DNA from: Blastopirellula marina
Lineage (GTDB): Bacteria > Planctomycetota > Planctomycetia > Pirellulales > Pirellulaceae
Length of the DNA stretch: 64,000 nucleotides
Direction: 5' to 3'
Assembly (NCBI RefSeq): GCF_002967765.1
Contig: NZ_PUHY01000005.1
Span: 186,001-250,000 of the forward strand
A program made the position numbers and the translations under genes. Positions 42,956-51,259 of the stretch are shown one piece after another. Under the pieces are notes generated by a model. It ran no database searches and was not told where the DNA came from. It saw only the letters and a program-made list of their open reading frames with translations. Each line of letters starts with the position of its first letter. Position 1 is the first letter of the stretch.

Positions 42956-43354
42956 ATGCACAACGAAGGACCGACCCGCATTAAGCAAGTCATTTGTATG
43001 CGGCATGATTTGAAGATGCGACGCGGGAAGCAGATCGCTCAGGGAGCACATGCGTCGATGGCATTCCTTAGCGATCGCCTGCGCGAAAAGGGGGCGATTT
43101 CGCTTGACGATTTTTCTGAGGTCGAACGAACCTGGCTTTCGGCTGCATTTGCCAAAGTGTGTTGCCGGATCGACAGCGAGGACGAATTGATGGAGATACA
43201 CGACAAAGCAGTCGCAGCTGGCCTAGAAGTGCATTTGATTACCGATAGCGGCCGAACCGAGTTTCACGGGCAGCCTACGCGAACTTGTCTGGCGATTGGC
43301 CCTGACCTGGCGGAAAAGATCGACGAAATCACGGGACACTTGCAATTGCTATAA
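42956..43354 (+). CDS. pth2: Peptidyl-tRNA hydrolase, Pth2 type
   Basis: 132 residues. Pth2 motifs: KQVICMRHDLKMRRGKQIAQGAHAS at 9-33, EVHLITDSGRTEF near 100, TCLAIGPD near 113. Pth2 is the archaeal/eukaryotic type; it releases tRNA from stalled peptidyl-tRNA. Bacteria normally rely on Pth1, so this would be an additional copy in an accessory block. It is followed 24 bases later by the HD-domain gene. Confidence 0.88.
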   Translation: MHNEGPTRIKQVICMRHDLKMRRGKQIAQGAHASMAFLSDRLREKGAISLDDFSEVERTWLSAAFAKVCCRIDSEDELMEIHDKAVAAGLEVHLITDSGRTEFHGQPTRTCLAIGPDLAEKIDEITGHLQLL

Positions 43355-43378
43355 CACACCCTGAAGAAAGAACTCGGC

Positions 43379-43939
43379 ATGGACTGGGATCAGGATTTTG
43401 GCATGCTTACGGCTGCCGTCGCCAAACTACACTCCGGGCAGGTCCGAAAGCAAAGTGGCGTGCCGTATGTGATTCACCCCTTGCAGGTCGTGCAGCGCCT
43501 AAGTGAATGGGGAATCGATCGGCGACAACATCGCGATACTTGGACGAGTGCCTTGTTTCATGACGCGATCGAGGACACCGAAGCAACCCCGGATTCCTTA
43601 GTGCCGTTGATTGGTGAGTATGCAACGCATTTGGTCGTTGTGCTGACGTTCGATCCGCAACAGGAATCGAAGGAAGCTTACCTGGCCAGTTTTCAGGACG
43701 AGGGGAAAACGCCTATCGAAGCTGTCGTAGTGAAACTGGCCGATCGTTTTTGCAACGTCGAAGACTTTCTGCGAATCGATCCTAATCACGCACAGTCTTA
43801 TTTCTGGAAAGCGAAGTCGGTTTTCAACGCGTTCCTGTCGCGTCAAACGGAAGTCGCTTCGACCTTCGGTTCTGAAACTACTGCAACAATCGAGCAGGAT
43901 CTCCGTCGCCTGGAGAATTTCGTGGGTGAGCCTCGGTAG
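43379..43939 (+). CDS. HD-domain phosphohydrolase (RelA/SpoT HD-like)
   Basis: 186 residues. The layout is that of HD_4/SpoT-type hydrolase domains: HSGQVRKQSGVPYVIHPLQVVQRL (first His region), LFHDAIEDTEATPDSL (HD and ED motifs near residue 60), VVKLADRFCNVEDFLR (the late Asp region). There is no synthetase domain, so the protein could be a small alarmone or nucleotide hydrolase. It follows pth2 by 24 bases and may be co-transcribed with it. The specificity is inferred only from the fold. Confidence 0.82.
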   Translation: MDWDQDFGMLTAAVAKLHSGQVRKQSGVPYVIHPLQVVQRLSEWGIDRRQHRDTWTSALFHDAIEDTEATPDSLVPLIGEYATHLVVVLTFDPQQESKEAYLASFQDEGKTPIEAVVVKLADRFCNVEDFLRIDPNHAQSYFWKAKSVFNAFLSRQTEVASTFGSETTATIEQDLRRLENFVGEPR

Positions 43940-43970
43940 CGTTGTTCTCGCATCGCAACGGATCGATGCT

Positions 43971-44711
43971 CTACCGTTTTTCTAATTCCCACGCATCGTC
44001 CGCTGTCTCACGAGATGCTTCCCAAGATCGCGGTAAGTCAGCTAGTTGTCGTACCGTAGGATCGAGTTCGACGATCTGCTCCAGTGTTACCAAGCGAGCG
44101 TCGTCTGTCTCATCGGTCGTGCCACAGGTAAATTGCCAGTCATCCTCCTCGTCGTGACAGACGAACGTGATTGGGAGGTTTTCTTTTAAAACCTGGCGCG
44201 TGGTGAATACTAACTGCGACTTAGGAAATGTGAACGGCCAAGTCGGGTCGATCGAAAGATCTGGCTGGGCATGAATCAGTTCTGGATCGAAATTGGCATC
44301 TCCCGGGAAGTGGCCGTCCTGGTCGGGCCAAACACACTGCAGCACAGGGAAGTCATCCCCTTCATGATACCACTGCGCATATCCAAACAGCGTGGGATAG
44401 TAGCGTTTATCGACTTCACGAAACCGGCAAGGCAAATCAACCAGGATGTCATCGCTACGATCGCCATCCTGGAACTTGTTACCTTCCCGCATCAGTTCAC
44501 CGATTTGATTGATGACTTGAGCAACGTCGTCGCTACTTTCGATACCGAACACGCAGATTTCTGGCAAGCCGAGCGTGTGGTAGATGCCCACCGAAAAGGC
44601 ATACGAGGGAAGTACTTCGGCATCTTCGATCAACACGATGTGCCAGCCGTAAGTCTCGATGTCGGCCAGCATCTTCTCGTCATATTCGTCTTCTGGGGTC
44701 TGTTGAACCAA
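43971..44711 (-). CDS. DUF4262 domain protein
   Basis: 246 residues from TTG 44711, with AAGG eight bases upstream. N-terminal DUF4262 signature: IETYGWHIVLIEDAEVLPSYAFSVGIYHTLGLPEICVFG, followed by INQIGELMREG. The C-terminal half has a second domain with VTLEQIVELDPTVRQLADLP, used in related proteins as a tail. The function is unknown. It is convergent with the HD-domain gene and may form a unit with the GYF_2 gene upstream, 11 bases away. Confidence 0.85.
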   Translation of the reverse strand: MVQQTPEDEYDEKMLADIETYGWHIVLIEDAEVLPSYAFSVGIYHTLGLPEICVFGIESSDDVAQVINQIGELMREGNKFQDGDRSDDILVDLPCRFREVDKRYYPTLFGYAQWYHEGDDFPVLQCVWPDQDGHFPGDANFDPELIHAQPDLSIDPTWPFTFPKSQLVFTTRQVLKENLPITFVCHDEEDDWQFTCGTTDETDDARLVTLEQIVELDPTVRQLADLPRSWEASRETADDAWELEKR

Positions 44712-44722
44712 GGAGCAAACCT

Positions 44723-45256
44723 TTAAATCAAGGACAGAAGCATCGCCACCATCAGGAATGCCAGAAATAATACGGCATAACCAATGGAACCAATCATTCC
44801 TAAATTGTGCGCCCAGACAAGCATGGTGCGACCACTCGCATCAACACGCTCTTGTTCAATTCCTTCCAGGTCGGCGTAAGCCATGCTCCAGGCCGCAACA
44901 CTGAAGATGGGGCAAGCTCCCATTAGACCAAAAAGGGCGAAAATCAAACTCGCGCGACCACGATGGGGGAAGCGATAGGTCGCTTGCGTTTCTGATTTCC
45001 GCGCTTTATGAAACGGCGTGCCTGATCCAATCTCATCGGGAAGGCCCAGAATCGGATAGAAGTTGGAAGATTTTTTCCAAATTCCCGTGCCTGATTCGCG
45101 CATCTCGCATTCGCCGTCGATTCTCCCCTGAATGACCCATTGATCAATTTCAGAACGACGGGCGGGGCCGAAAATCTGCCCTTCAGGAATCCTCACATGA
45201 AATAAGGGCTCGTCGTTGGACAGTGATGGTTGCAATGCGTCGTGGTCCGGTTGCAT
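44723..45256 (-). CDS. GYF_2 (DUF4339) plus membrane-domain protein
   Basis: 177 residues. The N-terminal GYF_2-type domain spans about 16-70: FHVRIPEGQIFGPARRSEIDQWVIQGRIDGECEMRESGTGIWKKSSNF. A short basic linker leads to a DUF4190-type segment with two or three membrane helices (ASLIFALFGLMGACPIFSVAAWSMAYADL; NLGMIGSIGYAVLFLAFLMVAML). Planctomycetes have many such proteins. GYF-type domains usually bind proline-rich peptides. The domain is expected on the cytosolic side. Function unknown. Confidence 0.78.
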   Translation of the reverse strand: MQPDHDALQPSLSNDEPLFHVRIPEGQIFGPARRSEIDQWVIQGRIDGECEMRESGTGIWKKSSNFYPILGLPDEIGSGTPFHKARKSETQATYRFPHRGRASLIFALFGLMGACPIFSVAAWSMAYADLEGIEQERVDASGRTMLVWAHNLGMIGSIGYAVLFLAFLMVAMLLSLI

Positions 45257-45387
45257 AAATAACGCAATACAAGGGATTCTGATAAAACAGCGAACGCGAG
45301 GTCATGGTAGCGACTTTCCGCAACCTTCGCCAGCGTCAGCCTGCTAGCGGGAATACGGATTGATTTTGAAGGCATCACCCCCATAAA

Positions 45388-45975
45388 ATGCGTCTAGCGG
45401 TAAGAAAGTTGGTATTCTTCGTTAAGATTCGTAGCGCTGCCCTTCGTTGGAACTTTGGACCGCGCCCGAACGACCTGTGGCTTAGGATGACGACCATGTT
45501 ATTAGGGATTGGGATTTCTCTTGCGGTCTTTGTCGTATTTGCTGGCGTAGTGGTTGGCTTTGAAGGCTTTCAATCCAGCCGGCAACATCATCTTCAAGGA
45601 ATCAATCAAGAGCACGCAAAGCAGCTTTTCCGTCTACGACGCGAATGGCTGGAGACCGAGTTCATGAAAGCGGCTGCTTCGAGTGGCAAGCCACGTGGGC
45701 TGCGGTGGGTAGATTGCGAATTCGACGATGACGTCCATTTCGCATTTGATGAGGAAATTGGGCTTTTGCGGGCCTTCATTTCCATAACCGTGCAGTTCGA
45801 GGCAATCCAAGGTGGCGATATGGAAGATGTCGAAGCTGTCGGCGTTTTGCGTGCCGCCACGGGTTTCTTTGAATACAACGGCGTCCGATGGATCGCTTGC
45901 CCCCGAGTGATCTTTAATTTGTCGCCGAATCAGGCGATTCAGCACTTCCATCATCGATCGCTTTCGATTGACTAA
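45388..45975 (+). CDS. Membrane-anchored protein, unknown function
   Basis: 195 residues from ATG 45388; ATG 45487 is an alternative start just before the membrane helix. A basic N-terminal tail and one helix (LLGIGISLAVFVVFAGVVVGF) precede a soluble domain with RWVDCEFDDDVHFAFDEEIGLLRAFISITVQFEAIQGGDMEDVEAVGVLRAATGFFEYNG. I believe related proteins occur in other planctomycetes, always with the GGxMEDVEAVG..RAAT core, but no function is attached. It is divergent from the GYF_2 gene. Confidence 0.65.
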   Translation: MRLAVRKLVFFVKIRSAALRWNFGPRPNDLWLRMTTMLLGIGISLAVFVVFAGVVVGFEGFQSSRQHHLQGINQEHAKQLFRLRREWLETEFMKAAASSGKPRGLRWVDCEFDDDVHFAFDEEIGLLRAFISITVQFEAIQGGDMEDVEAVGVLRAATGFFEYNGVRWIACPRVIFNLSPNQAIQHFHHRSLSID

Positions 45976-46141
45976 GCACTTCGGCAGCCCCCGGGATCTC
46001 TCCTACCGGTCGGATGTCTCATCTTTTCTCATAAAAATTCGCTAATCCGTCACAACGGACCGGTCCCATTCGTCCTTCTATCAGTGTCAGGACAACTGTC
46101 CCACACGATAGTATTCTTTTTCGACGAAACCAGGGAACATC

Positions 46142-46561
46142 ATGCGAATCTTTCTGTTAATTCTTTTGGTTGGAGCTTCCACTGCAATCGGCTACGCCGC
46201 CGGTGATTCCACGCACAAAGGCGAGCGTGTTAAGCTCATCGGGGCTCAAGACATCCAAGAAAAGCTCGATGCGCACGAATCGCGTGTCTCCGTGGTTGAA
46301 GTGACCATCGCACCCGGCGACGCCGGGATGCCGCATCGTCATCCGGGGCCAGTGTTTGGATATGTACTCGAAGGAGACTACGAACTGGGGGTCGACGACA
46401 AGCCAACAAAAATCTTTCATACCGGTGAAACGTTTTACGAGCCAACCGGTTGTCTACACCGCGTTTCCAAAAATCCATCCGACGAAAAACCAACCCGCTT
46501 AATCGCCGTAGTCGTGCACCCGCGAGACGCCAAAGAGTTAGCCATTCCCGATTCTAAGTAA
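46142..46561 (+). CDS. Secreted cupin-domain protein
   Basis: 139 residues with signal peptide (IFLLILLVGASTAIGYAAG). Single cupin domain: PGDAGMPHRHPGPVFGYVLEGDYELGV (motif 1 with H-x-H) and FYEPTGCLHRVSKNP (motif 2 with the last His). Likely a metal-binding periplasmic protein. Stand-alone cupins are common beside ECF41 sigma factors and oxidoreductases; the ECF41 gene begins 68 bases later, same direction. Confidence 0.85.
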   Translation: MRIFLLILLVGASTAIGYAAGDSTHKGERVKLIGAQDIQEKLDAHESRVSVVEVTIAPGDAGMPHRHPGPVFGYVLEGDYELGVDDKPTKIFHTGETFYEPTGCLHRVSKNPSDEKPTRLIAVVVHPRDAKELAIPDSK

Positions 46562-46629
46562 CGCAAATCTTCGATCGCCGCTCCGAGGTCAAATGTCGGG
46601 TCCCTCTTCGGTTGGTTTGGTAGAAACCT

Positions 46630-47502
46630 ATGAACGCTCAGCTTCCTAATAAGCAAGACACCACCGATCCGGATGAATTCGCCCGGATGCGGATACGAAT
46701 GATGTCGATCGCTTATCGAATGCTGGGCAGTGTGGTCGATGCCGAAGACGCCGTTCAAGATGCATTTCTTCGATTGCAGGCTACTGCGGATGTGCATTCG
46801 CCCGAAGGTTTTCTGATTCGGGCGACCACACGACGTTGTATCGATATCTTGCGTCAGCGAAGTCGAAACACTTATGTCGGACCGTGGGTGCCTGAGCCGA
46901 TCGATACACGGGGTCAATTAAGTGACGTCTCCGAATCATTGAGTCAGGCGTTTCTGCTGATGCTCGAACGCCTGTCGCCAGAAGAGCGAGCCGCATTTCT
47001 ATTACGTGTCGTGTTCGATTACGAATACGCTGCGATCGCGGAGATAGTTCAGAAATCTGAGGCCGCCGTCCGTCAGTTAGTCAGCCGAGCCAGACGACAC
47101 GTTGGCCTTGAAAATCCCCGTTTTTCCGCAGAGTTGAAGTCGGCTGATCAGTTCACCGAAACGTTTCTCGCGGCCTGCAATAGCGGAGACTTGGCACAAG
47201 TTGAGAAGCTGCTTTCTGACGACATTCAAGTTCATTCCGATGGCGGTGGAAAGGTATTTGCTGCTCGTGTCGTCATCGATGGAAAGACGCGGGCTGCGAA
47301 GTATTTGATCGGCATCTTCCGAAAGATTCGTCCCTTTGATCTCAAGCCGACCACTGTCAATGGAATGCCCGGCTGGGAAGTCAGTTTGAACGGCGAACTA
47401 ATTCAGGTCATGTCGATCCACATCGAACAAGGCGTGAAGGCCATCTACATTACTCGCAACCCCGACAAGCTAACTCGTTGGCAGTCGGTTGAAATCATTT
47501 AA
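46630..47502 (+). CDS. ECF41-type RNA polymerase sigma factor (SigJ-like)
   Basis: 290 residues. Sigma regions 2 and 4 are present (RIRMMSIAYRMLGSVVDAEDAVQDAFLRLQ; LSPEERAAFLLRVVFDYEYAAIAEIVQKSEAAVRQLVSRARRHV). A C-terminal SnoaL-like domain of about 115 residues follows. Three ECF41 hallmarks are visible: a WVPEP motif between regions 2 and 4, DGGGK in the C-terminal domain and NPDKL near the end. In ECF41 factors the C-terminal domain modulates activity in place of an anti-sigma factor. The usual targets are neighbouring oxidoreductase-type genes, which lie directly downstream. Confidence 0.93.
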   Translation: MNAQLPNKQDTTDPDEFARMRIRMMSIAYRMLGSVVDAEDAVQDAFLRLQATADVHSPEGFLIRATTRRCIDILRQRSRNTYVGPWVPEPIDTRGQLSDVSESLSQAFLLMLERLSPEERAAFLLRVVFDYEYAAIAEIVQKSEAAVRQLVSRARRHVGLENPRFSAELKSADQFTETFLAACNSGDLAQVEKLLSDDIQVHSDGGGKVFAARVVIDGKTRAAKYLIGIFRKIRPFDLKPTTVNGMPGWEVSLNGELIQVMSIHIEQGVKAIYITRNPDKLTRWQSVEII

Positions 47503-47516
47503 CTCAGAGAAAATGA

Positions 47517-47981
47517 ATGTCAGAAGATCGTTTGATTCGAGCGGCCAGTTGGTTGGTACGTTTGACCCTTGCCGCTGCATTCCTTTCTGCTGTCGCCGAC
47601 CGCTTTGGATTGTGGGGTTCGTACGGCAACGAAGGCGTCGTCTGGGGAAACATTGAAAACTACGAAGCGTATGTCGCTTTGCTCAACTGGTATCTCCCTG
47701 CCAGTTTGGTTTCGCCAATCGGATGGATCGCGACGATCTGTGAAATCATGATTGCCGCGGGGCTGCTCATTGGGTGGCAATTAAGGTGGTTCGCTCTAGC
47801 GGCAGGCGTACTGCTGACCTTATTCACGACGACGATGCTGTTGGCATTCGGACCGAAACCACCACTCGACTACTCGGTCGCTTCAGCAGCGAGTGCTGCC
47901 TATTTGCTGTTCGCCGTTAACCAGTATGCCAGCACAAAAACTTTTGAATCTAATCCTGAAGTAAAGGAGCAAGTCCGATGA
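47517..47981 (+). CDS. DoxX-family membrane protein
   Basis: 154 residues, four membrane helices. The first helix has LVRLTLAAAFLSAVADRFGLWG, the DoxX/DoxD signature, followed by IGWIATICEIMIAAGLLIG. DoxX-like proteins take part in membrane redox processes, often with an oxidoreductase. It starts 15 bases after the sigma-factor gene and its stop overlaps the start of the NAD(P)-binding gene by four bases, so all are likely one operon. Confidence 0.85.
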   Translation: MSEDRLIRAASWLVRLTLAAAFLSAVADRFGLWGSYGNEGVVWGNIENYEAYVALLNWYLPASLVSPIGWIATICEIMIAAGLLIGWQLRWFALAAGVLLTLFTTTMLLAFGPKPPLDYSVASAASAAYLLFAVNQYASTKTFESNPEVKEQVR

Positions 47982-48733
47982 AAATTGTTGTCATGGGAGG
48001 TCGCGGGCTCATCGGTACTCGCTTGGTTCAGCTCCTGAGAGAACAAGGGCACACCGCAATCGCAGCTTCGCCCAGCACTGGCGTGAATGCTGTAACTGGC
48101 GAAGGAGTCGAAGCGGTTCTAGCCGGCGCTGATGCTGTGGTCGATGTAACCAATTCGCCTTCGTTTGCCGATGACGATGTGATGGCTTTCTTCGATACGT
48201 CCACGAAGAACCTTCTGGCGGCCGAAGCGACGACTGGCGTAGGACATCACGTCGCCTTGTCGATCGTCGGTTGTGATCGAATTCCAGCAAGCGGCTATAT
48301 GCGGGCAAAAGTCGCTCAGGAGAAGCGAATCGTTGCTGGAAATGTTCCGTATACGATCGTACGAGCGACTCAATTCCATGAGTTTCTCACCGGCATTGCG
48401 GATGCCTCAGTGGTAAATGGAATTGTCACGCTTCCCCCTGCCCCGATCCAGCCGATTGCCGCGCTAGAGGTCACCCAGTTTTTGGCAAATGTTGCACTTC
48501 GATCCCCAGCAAATGCCATCATCGATCTGGCCGGTCCTGAGCGACTTCGAATCGATCAAGCGGTGCAACAAGCACTAATCGCAAGCTCGGATCCGCGTCA
48601 GGTAACTACCGATCCAGATGCCATTTATTTTGGAACGCCGCTGAGCGAGGATTCGATCGTTCCCATGGGCGACTACGTTCGCGGCGAGCAAACGTTGGCA
48701 GCTTGGTTGGAAAACAATGCCATGAGAGTGTGA
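47978..48733 (+). CDS. NAD(P)-binding (NmrA/atypical SDR-like) oxidoreductase
   Basis: 251 residues. The N-terminal Rossmann motif is MGGRGLIGTRLVQLLREQGHTAIAAS. The body has VDVTNSPSFADDDVMAFFDTSTKNLL and HHVALSIVGCDRIPASGYMRAKVAQEK, an arrangement typical of NmrA-like/SDR_a5 proteins. AAAGGAG lies nine bases before the ATG. This is the oxidoreductase expected in the ECF41 gene neighbourhood. The substrate is unknown. Confidence 0.88.
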   Translation: MKIVVMGGRGLIGTRLVQLLREQGHTAIAASPSTGVNAVTGEGVEAVLAGADAVVDVTNSPSFADDDVMAFFDTSTKNLLAAEATTGVGHHVALSIVGCDRIPASGYMRAKVAQEKRIVAGNVPYTIVRATQFHEFLTGIADASVVNGIVTLPPAPIQPIAALEVTQFLANVALRSPANAIIDLAGPERLRIDQAVQQALIASSDPRQVTTDPDAIYFGTPLSEDSIVPMGDYVRGEQTLAAWLENNAMRV

Positions 48734-49162
48734 TCACGGCGTAACCGGCACGGTGAAGACTTTACGGAGAAAAACTCGTTTCTGCCCAGTCGGATAGTCT
48801 GCTAATTCGCCAAACGGCAGATAGCCCAGTCGCTTGTAAAAGTCGGGAGACTGGAACGAGAACGTGTCGACCCAAGCACCGCGACACTGACGTTCAATCG
48901 CAATTCGCTCGGCCTCCGCGACGAGCTTGCGTCCCCATCCTTTTCCGCGTAGCTTTGGATCAACCGCCAAGGTTTCGATGTAAAGCCACTCCCAGTTCGT
49001 GTGACCGACCAGCCCCGCTACCGTTTGTCCCTCGTCGTTTATCTTCAAGACGACCGGCTGCGGTGCATAGACGAAGCCTGTCTCGCGAGAATTTTGTGCG
49101 AGCAACGCCGAAATGGCGTCTTCCACGCCTTCTTGCTTGGGGCGGGCGATTTCAATTTGCAT
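48734..49162 (-). CDS. GNAT family N-acetyltransferase
   Basis: 142 residues. GNAT motif A is WLYIETLAVDPKLRGKGWGRKLVAEAERIAIERQC, with the Q/R-x-x-G-x-G/A acetyl-CoA binding loop. Motif B is FYKRLGYLPFGEL. Acceptor unknown. It converges with the NAD(P)-binding gene; the two stop codons are immediately adjacent, with no spacer for a terminator. Confidence 0.9.
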   Translation of the reverse strand: MQIEIARPKQEGVEDAISALLAQNSRETGFVYAPQPVVLKINDEGQTVAGLVGHTNWEWLYIETLAVDPKLRGKGWGRKLVAEAERIAIERQCRGAWVDTFSFQSPDFYKRLGYLPFGELADYPTGQKRVFLRKVFTVPVTP

Positions 49163-49189
49163 GATCTACTTTGGACTCCGTTCCACCGA

Positions 49190-51124
49190 CTACTTCTTAA
49201 GCTGCTTCTGCCAGTCGGGATGTTCCGCTTTGTACCGTTGGAACCGATCGTATTCGTCCTCAGCGATTTGATGGTTCTCATCTTGATCGATGAACGAAAA
49301 CAGAAATTCCCAGCCTGATTTGCCAGTGTTCCATTCTGCGGCGCTGACGAGTTTGTCCTCATTGGTGTCGCACTCTTTCAGCAATCGCTCGAAATCGAGT
49401 TTCGACGAAGCCGTCGAACCACTTGGTTGATCGGCGGCTGGATCCCACGTCAATTTCTGCCCGGCAGCAAGAAGCGATTTCTGGTAGCGGGTCATGTCGA
49501 TCTCTTGCACCGGTACGTCTTCCTCAATGGCCTGAACCGCTGCGATACCGGCCGATTCACCACAGATCATGAAAACAGGTTCCATTCGCGCCGAGGCATA
49601 CCCTAGGTGGCTGGCCGAAAAGCACACTGGTACCAGCAAGTTGGTGCAGTCTTCCGGCTTTGGTGTGATCGCTCTATACGGAATAGGATAGGGAACGTTA
49701 GTCGGCCCCTTGTTGCCACCGATGAACATATTTCCTTCGTTGGCGACGTAGGTCTTTCCGTCCTTCTTGACAACGATTCGGCGTGAAGGATAAGTATCGA
49801 TTCCATACTGTGCCAATCCAATGGGATCGTCGATGGTCGTGCGATTGAATACATCGTGAGCAGTTATCGTATAACGTCCCTGTAATCGCCGTGCGACACG
49901 AATGTAAAGTTGATGCGGCCAGCCAGCCGTTTCAGGATGATAACGTTTGTCGAGACCAAGTTCGGAGATTTCTACGCGATACCAATCAGGAACACGTGGA
50001 TCGGTTCGCATGAAATGGAACAGCCCGCTCAGATAATCCTGGTGCTCTTGCCACAGCAGTGGATCGAATCCGTAGTCATACTGTGGCGCAACCGCGAGTG
50101 GGGCCATGGAAATCAGCGAATTACGCTGGTAATTCCACTCACCTGCGTTCATCCAACCTGGGCAAATACCGACTAGGGCCTTATGTAGATCGCTCTTTTT
50201 CGTATGTTGTTGCTTCAGGTATTCGACATAACGGCCGACTAGTTCATAGTGCTGCGGATCGTAGTCTTTTGGTGGCTTGATCGACAGACGGTTCTCTGGG
50301 ACGCTCGTGGTGAAGTAGCGATAGTTGTAGGCCTGTGTATTCTCGTCCGCGGCACCGATCGGTTTGCCGTGATCCTCTTGAATGAAATCCAAGAGTCCAC
50401 TTTCAGGATCGCCCGGCGTGATGTAAGGATCGATCGGTGTCATCAGTACCGGGGGCCGGACACCGGCCAATTCTTCCCCGAACTCTTCAATTGACTCGCG
50501 TCCCTTGCGAGTGCTTGCTTGCCACGCCATCAATGTGCCTTCGTAGCTGGCATCGACAAAGATCTTGGCTTTTACAATTAGATTCAGCTTCTTTTGTCGT
50601 TTGACGACCGGTCGGCCTAGGTCGTCGAACTTGGCCAAATCGAATTTAACATCCAGAATGGAACTGCGGATCACTTCCGATCCATCGTTCAGATAGGTGT
50701 GGCTTACGTGGTTTTGGGATCCGTGGTAGCGATGGTCAAAGTAAACAGGCACCTCATAACGCGATAGCAAATCCAGAAAGTCCTGCCTGATCTCCAACGG
50801 GCTTAGCTCGCGTGTTGAAAGCCGCGGAGCGTCTTCCTCAGGTTGGCCGAGGCTGAGCAGCAAGTGCTTCGTCATACCGCCGGTCGCGTTGTGGTTGGGG
50901 CAGTCCTGCATTGGCTTGAGACCAGCGCCTAGCATTCCGCCGACCCAGCGGCTGGGTTCGACGATGACAACTTGGTGCCCTGCCCGCTTCACAGCGATTG
51001 CCGCGAGAATCCCAGCCGGAGTTGCGCCGTAGACGCAGACCTCTGTTTCGATTTGCTTAGACTGGGCGAGAACGGATGGAGCAATCGCCAAGACGACCAT
51101 AAGACAAACAATTCCGATTCGCAT
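49190..51124 (-). CDS. Secreted FAD-dependent oxidoreductase with EF-hand pair
   Basis: 644 residues from ATG 51124; the frame is open further upstream but only this start gives a normal signal peptide (IGIVCLMVVLAIAPSVLA). FAD dinucleotide-binding fold: VCVYGATPAGILAAIAVKRAGHQVVIVEPSRWVGGMLGAGL near residues 28-68, of the FAD_oxidored class. The C terminus has two EF-hand loops, DTNEDKLVSAAEW and DQDENHQIAEDEY, which are common additions in planctomycete exported enzymes. It probably acts in the periplasm or outside on a sugar-type or other reduced substrate. It lies downstream of acnA but behind a terminator. Confidence 0.85.
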   Translation of the reverse strand: MRIGIVCLMVVLAIAPSVLAQSKQIETEVCVYGATPAGILAAIAVKRAGHQVVIVEPSRWVGGMLGAGLKPMQDCPNHNATGGMTKHLLLSLGQPEEDAPRLSTRELSPLEIRQDFLDLLSRYEVPVYFDHRYHGSQNHVSHTYLNDGSEVIRSSILDVKFDLAKFDDLGRPVVKRQKKLNLIVKAKIFVDASYEGTLMAWQASTRKGRESIEEFGEELAGVRPPVLMTPIDPYITPGDPESGLLDFIQEDHGKPIGAADENTQAYNYRYFTTSVPENRLSIKPPKDYDPQHYELVGRYVEYLKQQHTKKSDLHKALVGICPGWMNAGEWNYQRNSLISMAPLAVAPQYDYGFDPLLWQEHQDYLSGLFHFMRTDPRVPDWYRVEISELGLDKRYHPETAGWPHQLYIRVARRLQGRYTITAHDVFNRTTIDDPIGLAQYGIDTYPSRRIVVKKDGKTYVANEGNMFIGGNKGPTNVPYPIPYRAITPKPEDCTNLLVPVCFSASHLGYASARMEPVFMICGESAGIAAVQAIEEDVPVQEIDMTRYQKSLLAAGQKLTWDPAADQPSGSTASSKLDFERLLKECDTNEDKLVSAAEWNTGKSGWEFLFSFIDQDENHQIAEDEYDRFQRYKAEHPDWQKQLKK

Positions 51125-51174
51125 GGAGAGAACCTGGGGCTGAGCTCGTCTGCCGTTCACCGTGAGCAAGAAAC

Positions 51175-51236
51175 GAAAAAAGGCAGTGGAGATTGGTTGA
51201 GGATCTCCCCAACTTAGTCTTCCCACTGCCGTTTTT
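51175..51236 (-). terminator. Terminator after aconitase gene
   Basis: GGCAGTGG (51182-51189) pairs with CCACTGCC (51223-51230). Inside it TTGG/CCAA adds to the stem. On the minus strand the structure is followed by seven T (51181-51175). On the plus strand five T also follow, so it may work both ways. Confidence 0.75.
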
Positions 51237-51259
51237 CTATTCGATTTTACGTACAGGCG

